In this document: piece after piece, positions 33,331-40,153 of the stretch
Layout of the letters: each line of letters starts with the position of its first letter
How positions within the stretch are numbered: position 1 is the stretch's first letter
Assembly: GCA_036524855.1 (NCBI GenBank)
Contig: DATDBL010000109.1
Span: 19,064 to 83,063, forward strand
DNA length: 64,000 nt
Source: Aldersonia sp036524855
GTDB lineage: Bacteria > Actinomycetota > Actinomycetes > Mycobacteriales > Mycobacteriaceae
Direction of reading: 5' to 3'
Position numbers and translations under genes: made by a program
The notes under the pieces: generated by a model
What the model was told of the DNA's origin: nothing
Seen by the model: the letters and a program-made list of their open reading frames with translations, nothing else
Database searches by the model: none

Positions 33331-34649
33331 CGGTCTGCTGCTTGCCGTGCGGATGCCGATCGACACCGCTGGTCGTCCCGATCGACTTCCCGTTCGAGGA
33401 CGAACTGGTGAACGTCGAGGTATCCGGAGGCGAACCCGGCCTCGGAGTAGGCGAGGTAGAGCCGCCACATCCGCCGGAAGACCCGGTCGAAGCCGAGGGC
33501 ATCGGCACCGCCGGTGTGGGCGGTGAAGCGTTGCAGCCACAACCGCAGCGTGTGGGCGTAGTGCGGGCCGAACGAGTGCCGGTCGACGATCCGCAGCCCG
33601 GTGTGCTCGGCGGTGAGCTGCTCGAGCAGCTGTACCGACGGCAGGAACCCGCCCGGGAAGATGTACTTGTGCACCCACGTGTACGTGCGGCGGGTAGCGA
33701 GCATCCTCTCGTGCGGCATGGTGATCGCCTGCACGGCGATCCGTCCGCCGTCGTCGAGGAGACGGTCGAGGGTGCTCAGGTAGGTGGGCAGGTGATGGTG
33801 TCCGACGGCCTCGATCATCTCGGCCGACACGACCGCGTCGTAGCGGCCGGTCACGTCGCGGTAGTCCTGCAGGGCGACGGTCACCTTGTCCGACAGACCC
33901 GTTGCGGCGATCCGTTCGCGGGCAAGCAGCTGCTGCTCGCGCGAGAGGGTGATGGTATGCACCCGGGCGCCGCGGCGTGCGGCACGGATCGCCAGTTCAC
34001 CCCAGCCGGTGCCGATCTCGAGCAGCCGGGTCCCGGCTGCGACTCGGGCGGCGTCGAGGAGCCGGTCGATCTTGCGGCGCTGCGCGTCGGCCATATCCGA
34101 CCACGTCGGCGCCGGGTCGAGCCGGTCGAACAGCGCCGACGAGTACGTCATCGTCTCGTCGAGGAACAGGCCGAAGAACTCGTTCGACAGGTCGTAGTGG
34201 TGGGCGATGTTCGCCCGGGCACCGGCGCGGGTGCCGCGCTGGCTGCACGGTGGCCGCGGCAGGCACACCGCCCGCAGCCGCTGCAGCGGCGCCGGCACGA
34301 GGGTCTCGATGCGGGACGCGAGAACGGTCAGCACGGCCGGCAGGTCGGGCGCGGACCAGTCTCCCACCATGTACGCCTCACCGAACCCGATCAGACCGCT
34401 AGCAGCGACGCGGGCGAAGAAGGCGTGGGGCCGGTGCAGCAGCAGCCGCGGCCCCGATGCGGTTGCAGCGCCGAGCACGGTGCCGTCCGGGTACTCCACC
34501 CGCACGGGCAGACCCGCCACGGCGCATCGGAACAACGCGGCCACGACCGGCGCGCCGACCACGGCGCGTGTGCCCCGCGGAACGTGGGTGATCGCGTTCC
34601 ACCCCGCCGGCACCGGTGCGGCGGTGGTACGGCGCTGGTCGAGCGTCAT
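33327..34649 (-). CDS. Cyclopropane-fatty-acyl-phospholipid synthase-like methyltransferase
   Basis: A 440-residue SAM-dependent methyltransferase of the CFA/mycolic acid cyclopropane family: N-terminal helical domain, then NIAHHYDLSNEFFGLFLDET, the SAM motif LLEIGTGWGELAIRAA, the YDAVVSAEMIEAVGH catalytic region and YIFPGGFLPS. It methylates or cyclopropanates unsaturated acyl chains in membrane lipids. In proteobacterial operons of this make-up the orthologue starts furan fatty acid synthesis. The gene overlaps its neighbours by four bases on both sides. Confidence 0.9.
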   Translation of the reverse strand: MTLDQRRTTAAPVPAGWNAITHVPRGTRAVVGAPVVAALFRCAVAGLPVRVEYPDGTVLGAATASGPRLLLHRPHAFFARVAASGLIGFGEAYMVGDWSAPDLPAVLTVLASRIETLVPAPLQRLRAVCLPRPPCSQRGTRAGARANIAHHYDLSNEFFGLFLDETMTYSSALFDRLDPAPTWSDMADAQRRKIDRLLDAARVAAGTRLLEIGTGWGELAIRAARRGARVHTITLSREQQLLARERIAATGLSDKVTVALQDYRDVTGRYDAVVSAEMIEAVGHHHLPTYLSTLDRLLDDGGRIAVQAITMPHERMLATRRTYTWVHKYIFPGGFLPSVQLLEQLTAEHTGLRIVDRHSFGPHYAHTLRLWLQRFTAHTGGADALGFDRVFRRMWRLYLAYSEAGFASGYLDVHQFVLEREVDRDDQRCRSASARQAADR

Positions 34650-35395
34650 CGAAGTTCCTCCCGGGGTCGGAGGCGTCGGCTGCGCCTCGTATCGGGTCGG
34701 GGAACGATCGGCAGGCCGCGGGCCCACAGGAGCAGGCCGTGCCAGTGGATGCGCAGCACCACCAACAGCGGCGCCAGCGGCACCGTGATCAGGGCCCGCA
34801 GCACGGTGCCGGTGTCGGCGCGGTGGACCGGTCCGGCCATGGTGGCGGCGAACACGGTGGCGCCGTCCGGGTCTCGCAGGGCGATAGCGACGCCGAGTCG
34901 GCGGGTGGGTTCGGGAACGTGCAGGCGGTACTCGCCAGCAACGGCGTTGAACGGGGAGACGTAGAACTCCTTGGCCACGGTCGCGGTGCCGTTGTGGTCG
35001 GGGCGGAGTAGGTAGCGGTGCCGGTCGCCGTAGGTGTTGTGCACCTCGGCGACCACGCACTCGAGTGCGCCGCTGCAGTCGTGGCACCAGTACAGGGTCA
35101 GCGGATTGAACACGAAACCCAGAACGCGGGCGTTGGTGAGCATCAGGATCCGACCCTCGCCCAGGCTGATCCCGTGCCCGGCGAGGTAGGCATCGAGGTT
35201 CGCACGCAGGCTGAGTTCGGGATCGCCGACGTGGTCGGCGGACCGCAACCGGGCGAACGGCCCCAGTGGCCGCGGCAGGACGGGTAGTTCGTCGAGGTCC
35301 ACCAGCCAGCTGTAGCTGCGGTAGGCGAACTCGTGACGGACCGGCTGCCGGCGCACGTGCCGGATCCGGGTCCGCACGACCTGTGGGACGCTCAC
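34646..35395 (-). CDS. DUF1365 protein
   Basis: A 249-residue DUF1365 protein: RIRHVRRQPVRHEFAYRSYS, VLGFVFNPLTLYWCHD and a conserved HNTYGDRHRYLL region, with KEFYVSPFN later. Its biochemical function is unknown, but it occurs almost always beside an FAD amine-oxidase-like protein and a CFA synthase, as here. The GTG at 35395 overlaps the FAD protein stop (GTGA), and the stop overlaps the CFA-synthase ATG. Confidence 0.9.
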   Translation of the reverse strand: MSVPQVVRTRIRHVRRQPVRHEFAYRSYSWLVDLDELPVLPRPLGPFARLRSADHVGDPELSLRANLDAYLAGHGISLGEGRILMLTNARVLGFVFNPLTLYWCHDCSGALECVVAEVHNTYGDRHRYLLRPDHNGTATVAKEFYVSPFNAVAGEYRLHVPEPTRRLGVAIALRDPDGATVFAATMAGPVHRADTGTVLRALITVPLAPLLVVLRIHWHGLLLWARGLPIVPRPDTRRSRRLRPREELR

Positions 35396-36708
35396 ACCGT
35401 GCTCCCGACCGTGCGGCGAGGCCGCGGCACCGGACCGCTCCAGCGGCCGCCGAGCCGTTCGGCGGCGACGGCACCGGAGAGTGCACCGTCCTCGTGGAAT
35501 CCCCACCCGTGGTAGGCCCCGGCGAACACCAGCCGGTGGTCGCCAAGTTCCGGCAGGCGCTGCTGCGCGGCGAGGAAGGTGGGGGTGTATTGCGGGTGCT
35601 CGTAGACCATCGCGGCGACGACCGTGTCGGGGTCGACACGGTCGCCGTCGCCAAGCGTGACCACGAACCGGCGGTCGGTCACGGCGTCGAGTCGCTGCAG
35701 GCGGTTGAGGTCGTAGCTGACCAGCACCCGGTCCGAGTGGGCGTCGCACGCCGGCAACCGGTAGTTCCACGACGCCTGGGCCCCGGGCCGGGTGGGCAGC
35801 ACCGAGGTGTCGGTGTGCAGCACCGTGTGGTTCACCGAATAGGTCAGCGCACCGAGGATCTCGGTCTCCGCCCGAGTCGGTTGGTCGAACAGCGCCAAGG
35901 CCTGGTTCGGGTGGGTGGCGACGACGGCCGCGTCGAACTGCTCGACCCGGTCGGTCTCGTCGCGCACCGTCACCCCGGTCGCGGTGCGCGTGACGGCGCG
36001 CACCTGGACACCGCGGCGCACCGTGTGCAGCCGGTCCGTGACCGCCTGCACATACCGGGCGGAGCCGCCGGTGACGGTCCGCCACGTAGGTGACCCGAAC
36101 ACCGTCAGCATGCCGTGGTGATCGAGGAACATCAGCAGGTATCGGACCGGGTAGTGGAGCGCGACGTCCGGGGGACACGACCATACGGCCGCCACCAACG
36201 GCACTATGAAGTGCGCAGTGAAATGCCGAGAAAGCCCTGAGGCAGCAAGGAATTCGCCGAGAGTCCGCTCACCGTCACCTCCTCCGTCGAGTTCGGTGCG
36301 CGCCAGCCGATGGAACCGGGTCACCTCGACGAGCATCCGAAGGTACCGGGGCCGGACTAGCGAACGAGGCTCGGCGAACAGCCCCCGTGGTCCCTTCGCG
36401 CCGGCGTACTCGAGCCCGCAGCCGTCACAGTGCACCGACATCGACATGTCCGATTCCTGTGTGGCGATACCGAGTTCGTCGAGCAACCGCAGCAGTGTCG
36501 GGTACGTACGGTCGTTGTGCACGATGAACCCAGAATCGACCCCGACAAAGGTGTCGCCGCCGCGGCGAGCCGGGAAATGGTGCGTGTGGGCGTGCCCACC
36601 GCACCGCGGTTGCGCCTCGAACAGTGTCACCTCGGCGCTGCGCGTGAGTACCCACGCGGCGGTCAACCCCGACACACCGCTCCCGATCACCGCAATCCGC
36701 CGCACCAC
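35392..36708 (-). CDS. FAD-dependent amine-oxidase-like protein of the CFA/DUF1365 operon
   Basis: A 438-residue NAD(P)/FAD-binding protein: RRIAVIGSGVSGLTAAWVL dinucleotide fold, E-A-Q-P-R-C-G-G-H, FVGVDSGFIVHNDRTYP and a C-terminal LVFAGAYHGWGFHEDGA. It belongs to the protoporphyrinogen-oxidase/desaturase-like flavoproteins; in related operons a homologue acts on fatty acids (possibly as desaturase or saturase). It is the first gene of the FAD-DUF1365-CFA-SDR operon. Several in-frame GTG codons lie at 36705-36714; 36708 is chosen for its spacing after GGAAGG. Confidence 0.87.
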   Translation of the reverse strand: MVRRIAVIGSGVSGLTAAWVLTRSAEVTLFEAQPRCGGHAHTHHFPARRGGDTFVGVDSGFIVHNDRTYPTLLRLLDELGIATQESDMSMSVHCDGCGLEYAGAKGPRGLFAEPRSLVRPRYLRMLVEVTRFHRLARTELDGGGDGERTLGEFLAASGLSRHFTAHFIVPLVAAVWSCPPDVALHYPVRYLLMFLDHHGMLTVFGSPTWRTVTGGSARYVQAVTDRLHTVRRGVQVRAVTRTATGVTVRDETDRVEQFDAAVVATHPNQALALFDQPTRAETEILGALTYSVNHTVLHTDTSVLPTRPGAQASWNYRLPACDAHSDRVLVSYDLNRLQRLDAVTDRRFVVTLGDGDRVDPDTVVAAMVYEHPQYTPTFLAAQQRLPELGDHRLVFAGAYHGWGFHEDGALSGAVAAERLGGRWSGPVPRPRRTVGSTV

Positions 36709-36904
36709 GTTCACCTTCCGAGTGTGGTTCACACCCGGTGTTCGGAACCGGATCCGGTGCGGATGGGTCCGGTGGTGAATCGGGCTCGCTCGGTGAGATC
36801 GACCCCCGGTTCTCGCTCTCGGGGAACGCGTCGCGCCCGAATTGCCCGGAACTCCCCAGCGTGTTCTCAGCAAATCCCAAGGTTGAGCCCGCATTCTTCA
36901 GAGC

Positions 36905-37501
36905 ATGCTCGGACTACTTCTCACCGACGCCGGCCCGCCGCGGCGACGCCTGGTCCTCGTCGGCGGTGTGCCCGGCGCGGGCAAGACGACGTTGCTCGCC
37001 CGCTTCGCGGGCCGGCCGGGGGTGCGCGTGATCGACCCCGACACCGACCGCGTCCGGTTGGCGTCGGCGCTGCCCACCGGGACGCCCTACCGCAGCTATC
37101 GCGGACTGGTGCACGTGCTGCACTACCTGCGCGTGCTCGTCGCGGTCCTGCTGCCCGGCGGCGACGTGCTCGTCGTGCACGACCCGGCGACCCGGCCGCG
37201 GCGGCGCGAACTGCTGGCGTGGTTTGCGCGGCGGCGGGGGTGGGATCCTGCGCTGCTCTACCTCGACGTCGAGGCCGAGACGGCACTCACCGGCCAGCAC
37301 GACCGCGGCCGGGTACTCAATCGCGAGTCGTTCGCGCGGCACTGGGCGCGGTGGAGCGAGCAGCGTCCCGCGGTCGCGGCGGCGCAGGGTGCCCGGTTCG
37401 GCGCGTGGTCGCGGGTGGACCTGGTCGACCGGGAGCGGGCACCGCAACTGCTCGAGGGACTTGTGGCCACTGCCCGACGGGACTCCCGCGTGGCAGGCTG
37501 A
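36905..37501 (+). CDS. P-loop NTPase/kinase-like protein
   Basis: A 198-residue protein with Walker A LVLVGGVPGAGKTTLLARF (about 16-34), a short D-P-D-T-D-R-V-R segment, then LLPGGDVLVVHDPATRPRRR as Walker B-like strand. It resembles small actinobacterial AAA-type nucleotide kinases of unknown substrate. It begins 196 bases after the divergent FAD operon and is followed four bases later by an enoyl-CoA hydratase gene, so they may be co-transcribed. Confidence 0.78.
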   Translation: MLGLLLTDAGPPRRRLVLVGGVPGAGKTTLLARFAGRPGVRVIDPDTDRVRLASALPTGTPYRSYRGLVHVLHYLRVLVAVLLPGGDVLVVHDPATRPRRRELLAWFARRRGWDPALLYLDVEAETALTGQHDRGRVLNRESFARHWARWSEQRPAVAAAQGARFGAWSRVDLVDRERAPQLLEGLVATARRDSRVAG

Positions 37502-37505
37502 GGGC

Positions 37506-38297
37506 ATGACCGACGTCGAAACCAGTTTTGTGCAGACCGCGATCGTGCCGGAGACCGGGATCGGTTTCCTCACCCTCAACAGACCCGACCGACGCAACCC
37601 GCTGTCTTTGGCGGCGATGTCCGACGTGACCGCGACGCTGCGGCGGTTCGGATCCGACGGCGCGATCCGGGTGGTCGTGATCCGCGCGGCCGGTCCCGCG
37701 TTCTCCGCCGGCCACGACCTGCGCGAGATGATCGGCCGCACGCTGGAGGAGGAGCGAGCGATCTTCGACGGCTGCGTCGAGATGATGAAGACGGTGCAGC
37801 AGATCCCGCAACCGGTGATCGCGTCGGTGCAGGGCACGGCGGTCGCGGCAGGCTGCCAGCTGGTCGCCGCGTGCGATCTCGCGGTGGCGTCGTCGGCGGC
37901 GGTGTTCGGCACCCCGGGCGTGCGGATCGGGCTGTTCTGTTCGACGCCGATGGTCGCGCTGAGCCGCGCGATCGGGCGCAAGCGGGCGCTGCAGATGCTG
38001 CTCACCGGCGACACCATCGACGCCGCGACCGCCGCCGACTGGGGGCTGGTGAACTTCGTCGTCGACCCGGAAGACCTGGAGTACCGCACGCAGGCGCTGG
38101 CGGAGGCGATTACCGTCGCGAGCCCGCTGACGGTCAAGATCGGAAAGCGTGCCTTCTACGAGCAGATCGATCTGCCGCAGCGCGAGGCCTACCGGGCGAT
38201 GGCCAACACCATGGCGACCAACGCGGTCACCTGCGACGCCCAGGAGGGCATGACCGCGTTCATCGAACGTCGCGAGCCGCGCTGGGAGGGTCGCTGA
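37506..38297 (+). CDS. Enoyl-CoA hydratase/isomerase
   Basis: A 263-residue crotonase-fold protein: GFLTLNRPDRRNPLS, oxyanion-hole region FSAGHDLREM, QGTAVAAGCQLVAACDLAVA and FGTPGVRIGLFCST. The usual first catalytic Glu of hydratases lies in the AAGCQLVAACD helix region as Gln/Ala, so a non-hydratase crotonase activity is possible. It ends three bases before the convergent flavohaemoglobin gene. Confidence 0.88.
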   Translation: MTDVETSFVQTAIVPETGIGFLTLNRPDRRNPLSLAAMSDVTATLRRFGSDGAIRVVVIRAAGPAFSAGHDLREMIGRTLEEERAIFDGCVEMMKTVQQIPQPVIASVQGTAVAAGCQLVAACDLAVASSAAVFGTPGVRIGLFCSTPMVALSRAIGRKRALQMLLTGDTIDAATAADWGLVNFVVDPEDLEYRTQALAEAITVASPLTVKIGKRAFYEQIDLPQREAYRAMANTMATNAVTCDAQEGMTAFIERREPRWEGR

Positions 38298-38300
38298 CGA

Positions 38301-39605
38301 TCACGTTGCGCCGCACATGGGATGCTGCTGTCGTGCAGTGACCCATGTGCGGCGCAGGCGGCCCCCGGAGCGGTTTCTCGGTCGGGCCGGCGCCAGTGCC
38401 CAACTGTCCGGACCGAACACCTCGTAGTGGATCCGCTCGGCGGGCACGTCCTTGTTCAGCAACTCGTCGCGGACGCCGAGCATGAAAGGCAACGGCCCGC
38501 AGAGCAGGACGCGCGCGTCGGGGTCCACGGCGATCTCGCCGAGGTCTGCGCGGCCCAGTCGAATCCCGTCGCCCGGTTCGCGGACACCGAGATCCTCGTA
38601 CCAGCGGTACATCTGCGCGGCCGGAAGCGCCTCCACCAACTGCGCGAGTTCGGCCCGGTGCGGGTGGGTGCTCGGTGCGCGGTCGGCGTGCAGCACCGAC
38701 ACCGGACGGGTGTCGCCGGTCGTCGCCAGATGTTCGAGCATCCCGATCATCGGGGTGCAGCCGATCCCGGCCGAGACGAGCAGCAGCGGCGCGTCGTCCT
38801 CGGGCAGCACGAGGTCGCCGAACGGTGTGGTGACGTCGAGCAGGTCACCCTCGAACACGTTGTGGTACAGGAAGTTGGAGACCTCGCCCGCGGGCGCGGT
38901 GGTGCCGTCGGGCAGCGGGTGAGCTTGGATGCGCTTCACCGTGATTCGCCAGTCGCCCGCCGCCGGGGCCGAGCACAGGCTGTACTGACGGATCTGGCGG
39001 GCCCCGTCCGAGAGCCGCGCGCCGACTGAAAGATACTGTCCAGGGCTGAAACTGGGCAACGGCTTGCCATCGGTCGAGGTGAGCACGAACGAAACCGTGT
39101 CGGCGGACTGGTAGCGCCGTTCGCGCACCCGGACGGTGCGCCAGACGTCGCCGTCGGCCACGCCCGCGGCGGCGTAGAGTCCCTTCTCCATCGCGATCAG
39201 CGTCTCGGCCATCAGCCAGTACACCTCGTCCCAGGCGGCCGCGACCTCGGCCGTCACCGCGTCGCCGAGCACCTCGACGATCGCCTCGAAGAGGTACTTG
39301 TGCACGATCTGGTACTGGTCGGCGGTGATGCCCAGCGACGCGTGCTTGTGCGCGATGCGCGACAGGATCATCCGCATCCGAACGGGATCCGGCTCGAGTT
39401 GCAGCGTCGCGAACCCCGCGACCGCGCCGGCGAGCGCCTTTTGCTGATCGCCCTGGCGCTGGTTGCCGCGGTTGAACAGGTCGCGCTCGAGTTCGGGGTG
39501 GGCCGCGAACATCTTGCGGTAGAACAGCGGGGTGATGTCGCCGATGGCGGCACCGACCGCAGGCAGGGTCGCGCGGATGACCTCTTTCGATGCGTCCGAC
39601 AGCAT
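38301..39605 (-). CDS. hmp: Flavohaemoglobin, nitric oxide dioxygenase
   Basis: A 434-residue Hmp: globin domain (1-140) with B10 Tyr in LFYRKMF and proximal His in AHKHASLGI (about 88), FAD domain with QIRQYSLCSAP (about 220-230), and NAD domain with LLVSAGIGCTPMIGML and CGPLPFMLGVRDEL. It converts NO and O2 to nitrate. GGAGA lies five bases before the ATG at 39605, and it starts two bases after the nsrR stop. The protein extends about 30 residues past the usual FGPDSWA end, and the last codons run through a terminator-like hairpin, suggesting that an original stop was lost. Confidence 0.93.
   Translation of the reverse strand: MLSDASKEVIRATLPAVGAAIGDITPLFYRKMFAAHPELERDLFNRGNQRQGDQQKALAGAVAGFATLQLEPDPVRMRMILSRIAHKHASLGITADQYQIVHKYLFEAIVEVLGDAVTAEVAAAWDEVYWLMAETLIAMEKGLYAAAGVADGDVWRTVRVRERRYQSADTVSFVLTSTDGKPLPSFSPGQYLSVGARLSDGARQIRQYSLCSAPAAGDWRITVKRIQAHPLPDGTTAPAGEVSNFLYHNVFEGDLLDVTTPFGDLVLPEDDAPLLLVSAGIGCTPMIGMLEHLATTGDTRPVSVLHADRAPSTHPHRAELAQLVEALPAAQMYRWYEDLGVREPGDGIRLGRADLGEIAVDPDARVLLCGPLPFMLGVRDELLNKDVPAERIHYEVFGPDSWALAPARPRNRSGGRLRRTWVTARQQHPMCGAT
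38307..38356. terminator. Hairpin between convergent genes, bidirectional terminator
   Basis: Perfect 15-bp arms (TGCGCCGCACATGGG at 38307-38321, its complement at 38342-38356) enclose a 20-base loop. It lies just after the enoyl-CoA hydratase stop and inside the 3' end of hmp. No T-run follows, as is common in high-GC genomes. Confidence 0.65.
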
Positions 39606-39606
39606 C

Positions 39607-40077
39607 TCATTCTCCGATCGTTCGGGCTTGTTCTTCGGTTTCGCGGCCCACCCGGGGGAGGGCGAGCAGCACGTTTCTTGTGGGTGGTGCGGCGAGTTCG
39701 GCGATGGTGATGTCATCGAGTGCCTCGTAGAACGCGTTCTGGGCCCGGCGCAGCGCGCCCCGCAGCCGGCAATTCGACCGCAGCGGACACGGATTCGCGC
39801 CGTCGCACTCGACCACTTCGTCTTCGCCCTCGAGCCGGCGCACCAGCCAACCGACGCTGGCGGTGCGGCCGAGTTCGGTGATCGCGAGCCCGCCGCCGCG
39901 TCCGCGGCGCGCGTCGACGATGCCGAGTTCGGCCAGTCGGGTGACGACCTTGGTCGTGTGCGTGTAGGAGACGGCCAACTGCTCGGCGATCTCCCTGCTG
40001 CTCGGCCGCTCGCCCTCGGCCACGGCGAGGCGCATCACCGCGCGAAGCCCGAGGTCGGTGAACTGCGTGAGCTGCAT
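39607..40077 (-). CDS. nsrR: NsrR-type Rrf2 nitric-oxide-sensing repressor
   Basis: A 156-residue Rrf2-family regulator: winged helix MQLTQFTDLGLRAVMRLA, the TKVVTRLAELGIV recognition helix and a cluster C-D-G-A-N-P-C-P-L-R-S-N-C (three Cys, about 91-103) that binds an iron-sulphur cluster. NO destroys the cluster and relieves repression. It is followed directly by hmp, its classic target, and a matching operator lies 17 bases upstream of its start. This is an autoregulated nsrR-hmp operon. Confidence 0.92.
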   Translation of the reverse strand: MQLTQFTDLGLRAVMRLAVAEGERPSSREIAEQLAVSYTHTTKVVTRLAELGIVDARRGRGGGLAITELGRTASVGWLVRRLEGEDEVVECDGANPCPLRSNCRLRGALRRAQNAFYEALDDITIAELAAPPTRNVLLALPRVGRETEEQARTIGE

Positions 40078-40093
40078 GGTAGGACCGTACTTT

Positions 40094-40116
40094 AATTAGT
40101 ATCTGAGATGCGAATT
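40094..40116. promoter_or_regulatory. NsrR box
   Basis: Two 11-base half-sites, AATTAGTATCT and AGATGCGAATT, flank a single G, matching the 11-1-11 layout described for Streptomyces NsrR with its ATCT/AGAT core. It is placed 17 bases before nsrR, where binding would block the promoter. Confidence 0.75.
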
Positions 40117-40153
40117 ATGTGACGCACCCCACGTAGGCGCCTGCGCGGAGCGC

